Assembly: GCA_021018815.1 (NCBI GenBank)
Contig: JAITYX010000045.1
Span: 1,674,001 to 1,738,000 of the forward strand
DNA length: 64,000 bases
Source of the DNA: Talinum fruticosum
Taxonomy: Eukaryota; Streptophyta; Magnoliopsida; Caryophyllales; Talinaceae
Direction: 5' to 3'
Made by a program: the position numbers and the translations under genes. How positions within the stretch are numbered: position 1 is the first letter of the stretch; every line of letters begins with the position of its first letter. Below the pieces are notes generated by a model. That model made no database searches. It was not told the origin of the DNA and saw only the letters and a list, made by a program, of their open reading frames with translations. This document shows, in pieces, positions 33,191 to 44,380 of this stretch.

Positions 33191-34945
33191 ATCGAAGACT
33201 TAAATCCCGAAATCATCCAACACGAGACATGGAGAATCGACCACCTTCATCGTCTTGATAAGAACTACCTCCGTGGTCCCAAGACTAAGGGAAATAAAGA
33301 GGATTTTCGTGATGGTTAAAAGCCCGCAAAGGCCGGATGTTTAAGCTCTCCCTGGAATAGTTAGGTCCCACATCGGAAGCGCTAGGCCCGGAAGTACTAG
33401 GTCCTACCTAAGAAGCACTCGCTATGGTGAACACACCGCAAAGAACGCTGAGATGACCCTTGTCTAACATTACTACTAGAAGGTGTTTGTTGATCGGAGG
33501 CATGAGATTGTGTCTCGGGTACACCAAGAAAACTACTAGAGGGAGGTGCTCTAGATCGGCGCCTCTACAGAATCGAAGGAGCGATTAGCAAATCACTAAA
33601 AGCTTAATAAAATTAGCACTCTACTAATCAAAAATTTTACCGGAAAGTAGGGAAAGATCGCCTAGTTAGGTAATTTTGGATTCCCGGAGAGCCAATTGAA
33701 ATCCCATGGACATGGCTCGGATTACTCCCGATTGTACTGCAAGGTTTATCCTACTGCTGTTAGTTTAAAACACTTTTAGCATGCAATTAAAAGAGAAGAG
33801 CATAAAACTCTTACCCTCGCCAATTCCGGGGACGGGATGCCTAACACAATCCTCTTCGGGATTTCAGGAATTCTTACAAAACGAAGAGGTCCCTCGGGAA
33901 GAGTAACATCCACATCGAGATTCAAGATATGGATGTCCGTAGGAGTGAGCTGCCAAAAGATAAAGATTAATTTCCATGCAAGAAGTTCAAGCTATAAGGG
34001 GAGAGTTGAGAACTCACCAATTGGGTCATGATTTGTGCCGCATGATGGGCATAGGACGTGTTCAAGTTTAAAAATGAGGTAGACAGATACCCTACCATAG
34101 TAGCTGCTTGCTCATTTGGATAAAGGGAACGAAAATAGAACATGGTCGGAGGTGTATTAATCGGAACAAATGGAGCCCACGTCGATTTGAGGAGTAACCT
34201 TCTCCCCAAGATACCAAGCAAAATCCAAAAGGACCTTCAAACAAGATCCTTCTTTCACTCAATTCTCGTGTCACAAGGACACTTTGAGGAAGTTAGAGTG
34301 GGGCCCAAGGTTGGAAGTTAGCCTACATACAAGAATTATCAAGAAATAAGTTAGCCGGAATGAAAAAGCAATAGGAAAACGGATGAAAAACAATAAATAG
34401 TCAGGGCTGGAGTCTACCATAAGCGGCCTTATAGGCAACGGCACGAGCCGTGAGCGAGGGCATAGAGCTAAAAATATGGTAAAAAGTTCTCTAAAGCACA
34501 TTGGGAAGCAAATTCGAGAGAATAGAAGAAGCATACCGAGGTCATACGGTTGAGGGCTAATCTTAAAAAGTCTATCCCATGAATCTTAGGACGTTGATGA
34601 TAGACCTTAGCCCATGATACGAAAGCCGAAATGTTGGATGATTCGTTGAACTCGGGAGAGAGATGTGGGAAATATTCGTACAACCACGGCTACATTTTGA
34701 CAAATCAAGTGAGGTTTTTATCCACACAAGATGAAAAGTATATGTATTGGAGAAAAAGAGAATTTAGGCATACCTTAATAATCTTCTACAAGCCATTCAA
34801 AAGAAGATAATTGGTTAAATCCGGCTCGGTTTTGTATGCCGCACACTCGACACGGAGGCCCCTAATGAGGCAAGTGTATGCAGGAGCACCCCAATGGAGC
34901 ATCTATATTTTATCGAGGTCCACTATGTTCTCCAAATAGTGAAAT
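33191..34945 (-). pseudogene. Antisense gene X, A copy (unrecognised spliced gene, exon blocks i-vi)
   Basis: This is the best-preserved copy for splice sites. Blocks (complement): i 34774-about 34945, ii 34537-34689, iii 34018-34322, iv 33815-33949, v 33641-33736, vi about 33191-33564. Each intron starts GT and ends AG: GTATGCC..TGTAG, GTATGC..TGTAG, GTGAGT..GGCAG, GTAAGAG..TGCAG, GTAAAAT..TGTAG. Readable sequence: i FHYLENIVDLDK and MLHWGAPAYTCLI; ii PWLYEYFPHLSPEFNESSNI and FVSWAKVYHQRPKIHGIDFL; iii RELSERRILFEGPFGF and FYFRSLYPNEQAATM; iv ILNLDVDVTLPEGPLRFVRI and PKRIVLGIPSPELA; vi RRRSRAPPSSSFLGVPETQS. It is antisense to A, ending about 620 bp upstream of gene Y. Stops and frameshifts make it inactive. 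I cannot name the family; the protein may relate to plant mobile domains but I do not claim it. Confidence 0.6.
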
Positions 34946-35357
34946 GAATCTTAGTAGCATGGTCGGAGAAGAGGATCGTGCTCAAGAGAAGAGCAAGCAT
35001 GATCTGGACTTGTTGTTAGGGAGAATTTTCAGGCCAAAAACTAACATCCTCAAAGGCCTAAAAAGGATAGTATATTTAAAGAAGTTATTATATGGAAATC
35101 TATCGGCCACAGGGCCAAAAGGTGGCAGAGATAGTCATGGTTTTTGTACATGTTCCAGTCATATGCTAGAGGCTCGTCGAGAAGTCCAAACCGGATAAAT
35201 GGCAAAATCAAAAGGTGTTATCGTCATCTCACCAAAAGGTAGGTGAAACATGTTGGTAGTATCCCAAAAGTGCTCACTAATGGCCATAATGGGATCTGTC
35301 TTCCTTTTCTTAGTGGTATAAAGCAAGTTAGAGGTCCGAACCTAGTATTTTATGATT
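34946..35357. other. A: upstream flank of gene X, then LTR deletion junction
   Basis: This non-coding remnant lies 5' of gene X block i. At about 35358 it joins the last 460 bp of the LTR, so the PPT and the first 1.5 kb of the 3' LTR are deleted. The ORF 34878-35198 has no support. Confidence 0.5.
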
Positions 35358-35818
35358 ACAGGAATAAAAATTTGGTTCCGGATCTGCCAACCAAGGCAGA
35401 GGCCGAGGCTGACTCCTCAGCCCGGCTTATTATTGGTGCCCGCCACCGCTAGGTACTGAGCTACCGCCTGCACCGGGTGGTCGGCAGATGAGGCTTCGAT
35501 CCAAACCAATCGAGCCCTAAAGCCTCATGGCAGGACAAAAACCCTAATTTTTATTTTTTAATTAGTAAATAAGATCTCGAGAATTCCGAAAATAAATTCT
35601 AAAATTAAAATGATTCGTAAAACCGCCAATCAATCCGATTCAATTCATTTCAACTCAATTTAATAAAACTCGGAAATCTTAATAAAAGGTTCATCCCCAT
35701 TTTCAAAATTATCTTCAAAAACCCTAAAATCATTCTTCAAACTTTTTAAAACCCTAATGCCAAAGGCAATCATAGGAAGCTCGGCCTCGAGTCCTGCTCG
35801 GAAGGCGTGGTTCCTACA
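35358..35818 (+). repeat. A 3' LTR, 5'-truncated
   Basis: From CAGGAATAAAAATTTGG it matches 11546-12021 of the A 5' LTR through to the end GGTTCCTACA. The following GACGACATGGC is E1 sequence carrying the right target duplication. Confidence 0.85.
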
Positions 35819-36550
35819 GACGACATGGCTCGTTAAAGTACCAAGACAGAATTCCTTTCTAAATTCTTCTCTTGTCCGAACACTAGACCAAAGAAATTAT
35901 TCCTCGATAGGTTGGTCCAGTCTGGTGTGGACTGTCCCTCTTCGAGGAGGTAAGGTGCCTCTTTTTCTAATATGTAGTAGTCATTGAAAATCTCCAATCT
36001 AGGAACTAAGATGCCCTTATCTTTGAGGTAATAGGGCACTGAAAAACCGTAATAAGGAAAGTCGTCTTCTTCTCTTAAGAATTGCCCATTTAAAGTATAG
36101 GGAAAGGGCTTAATAGAACGGATCGTGTGAGGTGCAGTCCTCTTAGTCCGAACTTCCCACTTAGCTTGGGCTACTTCTTTAGTAGTAGGTTGATAGCGTA
36201 GCCCAAAGTTGTAATTGTTAGTGGGTTCAAGGGGTGGAAAGATAAGGTGGTATGCCCTTCTTCTTGTAGCTAAACCTGGAAAGTACCCTTTCTTCCTAAG
36301 CATCGAATGGATGCTAGGATTTCCATAATCATTGAAGTTAAGAGGTGCTTCATCCTTATCTAAGGCAGCGACTCGTCTCAAATCCATATAGTTCCTCGTC
36401 GTTGGCATTGTGCTCGATCTCAAATACGGATTCCTTAGAGGTGATAGTAGTACAAAGATTATCCCCGATTAACGGTTATAACTTAACCTTTGATGATCAT
36501 ATTAACTTTTTGATGCAATGTAGAGGGCACTCGCTTGAAGATCATGTAAC
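35819..36550 (-). pseudogene. pol: E1 pol resumed: protease-RT linker
   Basis: Complement 35833-36423 is the longest open frame in the window (196 codons). It reads PSIHSMLRKKGYFPGLATRR, FPPLEPTNNYNFGLRYQPTT, KEVAQAKWEVRTKRTAPHTI, KPFPYTLNGQFLREEDDFPY, APYLLEEGQSTPDWTNLSRN and NFFGLVFGQEKNLERNSVLV. It joins 9735-10004 across the A insertion. Its better state than the A and B versions may be chance. The role of this linker is unknown. Confidence 0.82.
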
Positions 36551-36850
36551 CAAGGGCGTCCTAGGAGTAGGTTGAATATGGTCGGGATATCTAGGACTTG
36601 GAATTCAATGTTCCTTTCTACTCGGCCCTATATTGAGGTAAGGTCGGTGTTCCCGAGACTGTTTTCTTAGAATTGTCCTAAGCTCGAAGATGGACAAGTC
36701 TATTTAGAAAGTTGTTGCACTTTAATTCCTAATCTTTTGGCGGTCATCCAGGGACGGACATTCACAGACTTATCTATAGTCTACCAAGGTTTAAGGGAAC
36801 AAACATGTTGATGCAAGTTATAGTTAAATAAAGAGCATTTTTGTGTGCAC
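36551..36850 (-). pseudogene. pol: E1 pol: protease domain
   Basis: On the minus strand, FNLLLGRPWLHD (near 36590) preceded by IPTIF and IGP, with a decayed active-site strand (about 36790). Matches 15700-15985 of A. Frames are broken by small indels. Confidence 0.65.
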
Positions 36851-38867
36851 CACCTTCTTCCGGGATATCCTTTTGATCAAAAGTACTGGCTCCGTTCCCA
36901 CTATTAACTAATCCTACTACTTCCTCGGCGTGGTTTTAGGAGAGACCTCGATCTTGCTAAGTGCATCAATCAAAGCCTGTCTATGTTTCCGGGAAGGAGA
37001 TCTAAGTTGCCAAATTAAAATGTCGACTTTTAACTTTTGAAGCTATTTAAAGATTGGGTCTTCTTCTTTAGCAGCTTTAGGTTCTTTTGGGGCTTCCCGA
37101 GTCTATTACGGACGTAGGGGTGCATTATGTCATCCACATCTAGTAAAAATTGGATTTTTAGACTTTAGGTTCTCCCCAAAAGTCTTATTCTTCTAAGGAT
37201 GGTGTGCTCTAGAAGTCATCGTTGTTGCCGTCACTATTGTTTCTTGTTTCGTAGACATCTTCTTCATCACTTACTCACAATCCAAGGACTTCTGGATCTA
37301 ACGGAGGCAAGCTAAGACATGGGTTAGACTCATCAATATTTTGAATGAAGACAGACGGGTCCCACTAACTCGGGATAGGTTCGATAAAAATACCTAATGT
37401 GCGGCTGAAATGATTTTTGTTATTTCTTGGTCTTTGGGCAGCCTTAGGTAAAGAGAGTTGACCATTTCAAAACATACTTTCTAGTTTGTTCTTGACTGTC
37501 CAACATTGCTCGGTGTCGTGTCCTCATGCATTATGGTATTTGTAAAATTCTTCCGCATCCTAGTTTTTAGATCGTTTCGATTTACGATTATGCCCTAATG
37601 GGTGGAAATTCTATCTTTCCCTTAGCTAGTAGACGGTCAAGGGCTTGAGAATAAGTGGTATCAATAGGAGTGTAGTCGGTATACTTGAGGGTATTGACAT
37701 CCGCACCCTCGATAGTATTGCCTATGTTAGAGGTTTTCTTATCTTTCGATTGATAATTACCTTTATACCCTGTCATGACTTTTGAGGTCGTGCTAGATAG
37801 CTCCTCTTCTATAAACAAGCCGCCATCTCTAAGGGTTGAGAAGTTCATCATTGGTAAGAATTTGAGATGCTAATTATAGGCAGGTGAAGGTTCTTTACGA
37901 TGATCCCGACTTGGTCCTTCTCGGAGGGCCGACCTACCATGTGGGCAGCCTTTTCTCTCTATCTAGTGAGAAAGTCCGTGAAGCTTTCTTTCTCACTTTG
38001 TTTGATTAATTCCAAGTCTCTAAGGGTAACTGGCAAATCAGTACTATAGGAGTATTGATGTAGGAATTCTTTAGATAGATCCGACCAATTGGTAACCTTG
38101 CATGGGTCAACTGTGTTATACCACTTCATTACATTAGTATCAAATGTCCATGGGAAGATGATGTGGTAAGTGTCTTCCGAAATTTTCTTAAGAGTCATTG
38201 CTCCCAAGAAGTTGCGAACATGATGATGGGGATTCGGGAACCTCTAAACTTAATATCGGGCATGGTAAATTTAGGAGGTTGTTTTCCTTTTGGAATTCAA
38301 GTGAATCCCTTATGATCAAAGTACGATTACTAAACACGGATGACTCCTTTAACATTTTTTTTATCTAATCTACATGTGGATCAGGCTAAGGTTTAGATTC
38401 GTATTTAGGGGATTCGTGTTTGGGACTGTTTGGAGAAGATGAACTAGGTGAAGGTGGAGGACCCGATCTCCCTCCTCTTCTTAAGCGTTACGCTTCCTCG
38501 TCTCTCTTACTCGTCAGAATAGCCTTAAGATCACTTGATATAGATGCTATCTTCTCATCTTGAGTATTCATCCTAGTTTCCACCTTGGCTAAGTTCTCAT
38601 TAAGAAAAGCAAGAATAGGAGACTGCTTTGGGGTTAAATCCATTAGAAGAGAATTCTTTCTAGGTACTATCTTACAACGAAGAATAGATCGAACCGGTGT
38701 GGTATGCACCAAAACTTGTCACACCGCTGTAGACGGCGGGGTCGAACGTAATGCAGAATGCGGAGAAGACGTGTCGGACCGCTTCGTGAGGCGTTCTAAT
38801 CTTTGGAGCTCGGATTCAGACGGTACTCCATTGCAGTATACTTCCCTATTCCGTAGCCCAAACGATG
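36851..38867 (-). pseudogene. gag: E1 gag and gag-protease spacer
   Basis: In minus order: VHTTPVRSILRCKIVPRKNS, FLNENLAKVETRMNTQDEKI (38488-38712), an ESSVFSN stretch (about 38340), MGAMTLKKISEDTYHIIFPW, VMKWYNTVDPCKVTNWSDLS, KEFLHQYSYSTDLPVTLRDL and ELIKQSEKESFTDFLTR (37959-38207). A C/H knuckle region with GHDTEQCWTVKNKLE lies near 37500-37550. 37588-37851 is the region between. From 37400 down to 36850 the spacer is degraded. C1 is inserted just upstream of the gag N-terminus. Confidence 0.8.
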
Positions 38868-38872
38868 AGGCT

Positions 38873-40329
38873 TGAAGATTTGCTCTTGGAGAGTCTTAGT
38901 CACCCTAAAGGGGGTGAATAAGGTGATGATAAAATTTTAACAAACTTGGAAGATTTAATCTTAAAAAGAGTAATCAAGACAATCCGAGTCTAGATTGGAC
39001 TCGGAAAAGTGTAAACACGGATGTACGTGGAAGCCCTCCTAGGGCAAAAACCATGGACGAGTGCTAGTCCAAGCACTAAATCAAATCCGAGTATTTTGAA
39101 TCCACAAAACACAGCAGATCGCCTCAACCGGAATTGCTCCCTTAAACAAATCCTTACGAGTTTTCCTAGAGTTAGACTTCCTAACCGAGGTAACCTTTAC
39201 AGACTAGGGACAAGCTGAGCTGAGTTAACCCTTACAGCTCGGTCAAGGGACCTTACTTAGAAAGTGCGAAAGAGTATGTAACTTATTACAAGACTTTACA
39301 ACTCGGAAAGTATGAATTACACGCTGGGAGTTGTAAATAGAAGATTGAGTATGAATACAATGACTTTTGCTTAAGTAATGTGTTTCAACAATAGTTCCGA
39401 GCAATCTTCTAGTCTTGAGAGATGGCATCTATTTATAGATGACCAAGGAGATTAGCCGTTGTGACTAATTTCGAACATAAGTCCTTTGTGACCTTTGTAA
39501 CAGCTTTTCTAAGTCGCTCGGAAAAGATCCGTTGAGATGTGAACGTTATGCAATGGCTCTTGGCTACCCAAGGTGCTCTAATCAGCTGGTGATGTCTCGA
39601 AAAGTAAGGTTGAGACCACCGTTGAGCTTAGCGTTGAAGTTTTCCAGTTTTGGAAACATACAACCACGACACAGACATCGAAGCCTTGTTCGAAGTAGAA
39701 AAGCCTTGTCTGCTGGTGATTGACGGCTTGAAGCCGATTACTTTTGTAATTCAAAAATAAGATAACCTTGTTTGGATAACTAAATCATTTTGGTTCTCAA
39801 AGTATAGAATACTTTGGTCTAAGATTAGGCACGAGATAATAATTTAATTAAGATAATTAAGTGCATAATTATCTCGGCCTAGAAGAGTGGAATTTTCCGA
39901 GTCTAATATTCATTATACTCAAATTCCATCGAGTCGATCTTAAGAAAGATCAACTTATAAAAGTGAAAATATCGAGTATGCGTACTTGATCCGGACAAAT
40001 AATTCTCAAACAAACATGTTGACTTAGAAATATGAATTAACGTTGTAATTCACTTTACTTGAAGATATGCGGTTAGAACTCGGATAAGAGGTGTTAGAGA
40101 GATTATTTGAACATACGATAAGTCCGAGTGGTGTCCGGGCGACTCGAAACACTAATGTGAGAAGATAGACAAGAGTGTGTGATATGAGTTAGTCGGAATC
40201 GAATGCAAACTTAAACGGAAGTTTCTATGGTACTTAGAATGACTTGTAAACAAAACTTAGGAAGAATGAGGTTTGTACCTGAGTCTTTGGTAGTACTCGG
40301 AATGATCTAGTTTCGAGTCTAAGTCTTCA
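38873..40329 (-). repeat. C1 3' LTR
   Basis: On the minus strand it begins TGAAGACTTAGACTCG at 40329 and ends at 38873. TATA box (minus, CTATAAATAG) at 39429-39438. Two AACGG motifs lie upstream of it on the element strand (CACAACGGCTAATC, CTCAACGGATC), as in the C2 LTRs. Confidence 0.9.
39429..39438 (-). promoter_or_regulatory. TATA box of C1 3' LTR
   Basis: CTATAAATAG on the minus strand. The partner box in the C1 5' LTR is complement 48428-48437; C2 boxes are 50314-50323 and 56349-56358. All four are followed by a leader starting A(T/A)GCCATC or similar. Confidence 0.7.
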
Positions 40330-40342
40330 ATCTCCCATTTTT
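40330..40342 (-). other. C1 polypurine tract
   Basis: AAAAATGGGAGAT on the minus strand, directly before the LTR start. C2 has AAAAAGGGGAGAT at 55544-55556. Confidence 0.82.
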
Positions 40343-42265
40343 GATGAAAGACATTCCATATTTAGATAGAAACTTTGTTAGTAAAATAATCAAGAGTTTT
40401 CATTTTTACTCGGTGGAATATCTCGAATATAGAGTAATGAGTGAAGTGATTCGTACTTAGAATATTTACGTAGATAACTCATATGGCGAAGAATCGTGAG
40501 TAATTATATCGGACAAAAATAGAGAAGAAGAAATGCGAGTTGATATATCGAGCAAAAGCAAGTAATAAGAAATTCAAACTCGTAAAGAGTTAATTCGAAA
40601 TCAGTATGCTCGAAAATAAAACTTCATTCATATATAGACAGAAAACTTAGAAAATACACATAAAAGAGGGTGAGAAAACTCCACCTAAACAAGACAACAA
40701 TTTTTCTAATATTCTCTCCCTTGCCTTTCAAGCAAAAACAAAAATAGGGAAGAATGTATCAAGCGGATACAATTGATGTCCGGACAAAAAGAAAAAAAAC
40801 AAGAGAAAAAGAAATTAAGTTAGTGGATTTGTGGCGATCCGAGTGGAGGTGGATGAGTGTGCAGTGGGCCTGTCGCTGGTATGCTTGTGATGATGTTGAA
40901 GATCCGGGCGGCGGCAGCACTACTATCTCTCGGAAGTGGCTCAGCTCCGAGTGGCTGACCCAGAACTAGGTCATCCAGAGGCTCATCCTCTTGAAACATT
41001 ATTGAGGGGGTGCTTCTACCGGCTTGACTGCTGTGGACCGATCCGCAGGGTCTTCCGAGTCACTCGGACTCACTGTTTGAGCCTATCGGCTTTGGTTGAT
41101 GAACTACAGCACCTTGTCCCTCGGCTTCGTCCTTCTTCTTTCCTTCTTCCTCTTTCTCCTCTTCCTTCTCTTCCTCCTTCTCTTCCTCCTCGCTCCTCGT
41201 AAAGAGCCGCTTCAGCCGCAACTTCCTCTTCTTCTTCATCGCCTATCCAGAGGGAGACTTGGCATGGCTCGAGGACTCTTCGGACGTGTCTAAGTTGTCC
41301 GGGTCCCGAGTGGCCTTCGATCGCCTCTCTTGGAGGAGCTCAAGCATCTCCTTTTGCTCCTTAACCAGATTCTTCATTTCGAGGAGCACATCTTGTTGCT
41401 CTTGAATCCGAGATTGGGCCGTTTTACGGTTGATGGTCATGTTCCAAGAACAAGTTTGAAGGAGTGGAGAGTGTCCTGGAATTTTGTGGACACGAAGTGA
41501 GCTTGTCTATTAGTGTGGTAGACAAAGCAACTGCTTGGAGAAGGGGACCTAAGGTGGAAGCACCACCAGGTAGAGGAGGGAGTGATAGATGAGTCCGAGT
41601 CCGAGGCGAAGGAAAGGTTGCCTCGGTTCTCAGCTGTGGACCTAGACACCGAGGTTGGGTTTCCCGGTATCCGTATCTAAGAGGTCTACGTCGTAGCCCT
41701 CGAGAATGTCGAACAAAGCTTTGAGAATCTTTGAGTTAGGATTCTCTTACTGGAATGATGAGAGAAGAAAGTTCTCATTAGCAAGAAACACGAAGTCTAG
41801 CCTCGGTCTTTATCCGAGTCACGAGAAAATTCTTGCATGACTCGGGGACTTCCTTGGCATATTTTTGACGAACTCATCAAGCAACTTCGTTAAAGGGGAT
41901 GAGGTTGCTGTTAAGAAAGATAAAAGAGACTTTGAAACATCGATGGAGGAGAGAGAGATTTATACGAACCATAGTGTTGCGAACCCTTGAGGTGATGATC
42001 CCCTTAGAGCAAGAAAGGTTTGAATAGAACTCAGCAACGAGTTCTGGGTATATGAACTCACCGAAACATAGAAAATTATATATACACCGGTGGTTTTGAT
42101 GTGTTTCAACCACGAAAAGGTTGTGGTTGGAAAGAACTTGTCATCCAACGTGAAATGTTGGGTGACTAGGGTTTTGGAGGGGTTAGAAGGACCCTCTTGG
42201 TTCTTAGTTCTAGTCTTCTTAGTTGTAGATCCTAGAAAATCTGGAGCGGAGCCTCTCTTATGCAT
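40343..42265 (-). pseudogene. C1 third ORF (envelope-position, putative plant transposon domain)
   Basis: A sense-strand gene after RNase H, in the place of the so-called envelope-like ORF of SIRE/Maximus elements. It starts MHKRGSAPDFLGSTTKKTRT at 42265, continues FTLDDKFFPTTTFSWLKHI and, after a frameshift, FGEFIYPELVAEFYSNLS and VRNTMVRINLSLLHR (41877-42113). A middle part follows at 41437-41649. A coiled-coil-like stretch reads IQEQQDVLLEMKNLVKEQKE (41243-41440), and an acidic Glu/Gly-rich tail is near 41100-41230. YPELV.EFY.NL is the pattern of a family annotated as putative plant transposon protein; its function is not known. The ends are uncertain; 40343-40750 is untranslated. Confidence 0.62.
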
Positions 42266-42399
42266 GGTTGAGGTGTTTGAGAAGAAAGAGAGAGAGAGAG
42301 AGAGAGAGAGTGTTGAGAATGCTTGAGAGCTTAGATTGCAAGAGTGAGTACGCGAGAGTTTAGGTTAGCAGAGAGTAAAGTAGCAAAATGAAAGGAAAA

Positions 42400-42540
42400 G
42401 GGATGCTATTTAAAGCGAAAGGAATGTCCTTCAATATTTGTTCCGACCCAAACCTTCAACGGTTGCCTCGGACCGGTGTGTACTGCATTCCGCTCTCCAA
42501 CGGTTAGAATCCCGGTGTCCGTCTTCCAACGGCTGGTTCA
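42400..42540 (-). promoter_or_regulatory. Internal promoter candidate for the C1 third ORF
   Basis: On the minus strand a TATA-like TTTAAATAG (42405-42413) is followed by a CT-rich leader (about 42280-42360) and the ATG at 42265. Upstream of it are three AACGG motifs, of which TCCAACGGTTA (plus strand 42496-42506) fits the MSA consensus YCYAACGGYYA exactly and TCCAACGGCTG (42525-42535) and TTCAACGGTTG (42455-42465) nearly. C2 has the same layout. Confidence 0.5.
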
Positions 42541-42810
42541 CTTATTGATGCGCGCGGTAGAGAGAGAGAGAAAGAGAAATTTTAAAGAAATTTCTGAAAT
42601 TCTCCAAGAGATGATTTCGAAGTTTAAAGTCCAATTTTCTCAAAACCGAGTCCGACTCAGTAAAGTTTACGAGTGACTCGGAAAACAAAAACGAGATAAT
42701 AACTCCTAGCTCAGTATCACTGCATCAACTGAACTAATTATTATTAAGACAAAGGAAAGAACATGTAACAAATAATCGTGCAAGACAATTTCAGTTAGAA
42801 GAACACATAA

Positions 42811-44380
42811 TCATGCATTTATCATGCCAAGTTCATTCCTAATAAAACAAAACTGATCCTCACTAAGTGACTTAGTAAAGATATCGGCTAATTGAAATTT
42901 TGTAGGAATGAATTCAAGTTTAATATCACCTTTCTCAGAATGGTCTCTCGGAAAATGATACCGGACCTTAATATGCTTTGTCTTTGAGTGCTCGAACTGG
43001 ATTCTTAGTGATGCCGATTGCACTCGATAGTCACACTTGATTGGAATTGATTTGAATGAAAGTCCAAGGTCTTTCCAGTGTTGCTTGATCCATAGAATCC
43101 GAGCACAACATGCTCCAGCTTGTAATGTACTCGGATTCATTAGTTTATAGAAGCAACCGAGTTTTGCTTCTTTGATCGCCAAGATATAAGGGATTGGCCC
43201 AAAACTGGCATGCTCCTAAGGTGCTCTTTATATCAACCTTGTATCTAGCATAGTCAGCATCCGAGTATCCAAGTGAGGGTAAGTTCCGAGTCTCTTGAGA
43301 ACCATAGACCTAGATTCCGAGTTCTTGCAAGATATCTAAAAATTCTCTTCACCGTAGTGAGTATATGATTCTTTTGGATTATCTTGAAATCTTGCACATA
43401 GACATACATTAAACATGATGTCCGGCCTAGTGGATGTAAGATATAGCAGAGATCCAATCATACCTCGATAGAGTTTCTAATCTATTGCTTTACATTTTTC
43501 GTCTATGTCCGGTTTCATGCTACTACCCATTGGTGTTGCTATATGTTTTGCATCTTGAAACTTGTACTTCTTCAACGAACTCCTAGGTATACTTGGATTG
43601 ATGGACATAGATGCCATCTTTTTTTATTTGATTTGTAGACCAAGAAAGAAATTAAGCTCTCCCATCATGCTCATTTGGAGTTCCTGTCTCATTAACTCGT
43701 AAAATTCTCGACAGAGATTTTCATTAATAGCTCCAAAAATTATATCATCAACATAAATCGAACAATAAGAAAGTCTTTCCCCTTGGTTTTTATGAAGAGA
43801 TTTTTGTCAATCTGACCACTTTTAAAATCTTTGGCTCTTTTAAAATCATTTTCAACCAAGAAATTGCTCGATCTTTCATACCAAGCTCGGGGGCTTGTTT
43901 AAGACCATAAAGAGCCTTTTGCAACTTAAAAACATGATTTGGAAATTCTGATATTTCAAATCCAGGAGGTTGCTCAACGTGGACTTCCTCTTGAATGAAA
44001 CCATTCGGAAAAGCACATTTGACATCCATTTGATATAATTTAATATTCATGCATGATGCAAATGCCAATAGGATTCTAATTGCTTCAATCTTAGCAACGG
44101 GTGCAAAGGTTTCCTCACAATCAATCCGTTCTTCTTGATTGTAACCTTAAGCCACAAGTCTAGCCTTATTTCGACTACCAGCCCATCCTCATCTTATTTG
44201 TTCTTGAAAACCCGTTTGGTTCCTATGACTGGGTGGTTAGAAGGTCGTTTGGTCAAATTCCGGACTTGGTTTCTCTCAAATTGATCAAGTTTCTTTTGCA
44301 TGACCTCTACCCATTCAGGTTTATTTAGGGCCTCTAGTGCATTTCGGGTTCAGCTAATGATATGAATGCAGTGAATGCAC
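42811..44380 (-). pseudogene. pol: C1 pol: reverse transcriptase and RNase H
   Basis: RT: IKLYQMDVKCAFPNGFIQEE and HVEQPPGFEISEFPNHVFKL then QKALYGLKQAP (43790-44068), the Ty1/copia pattern. IYVDDIIFG is intact (YVDD codons complement 43744-43755). LARTRNLGLWFS and related pieces are at 43254-43457. RNase H C-terminus: AGACCARILWIKQHWKDLGL, IPIKCDYRVQSA, KHIKVRYHFPRDHSEKGDIK and LADIFTKSLSEDQF, ending ELGMINA near 42814. Stops and frameshifts separate the blocks. Confidence 0.88.

Larger units (their letters stand above)
10005..35818 (+). mobile_element. A: Ty3/gypsy retrotransposon inserted in E1 pol
   Basis: A is Tat/Ogre-like on the plus strand: 5' LTR (10005-12021), PBS, leader, gag, protease, RT (to 18426), then, after the insertion of B, RNase H and integrase (28465-30536), antisense genes Y and X (30990-34945), and a 5'-truncated 3' LTR (about 35358-35818). 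It belongs to the same family as E1 and B. The flanking E1 protein-coding sequence joins across it. Every domain is degraded. Confidence 0.87.

Noticed and set aside
35358..35818. Solo LTR
   Set aside because: It is followed by E1 sequence carrying the expected right target duplication and preceded by A gene X flank, so it is the truncated 3' LTR of A.
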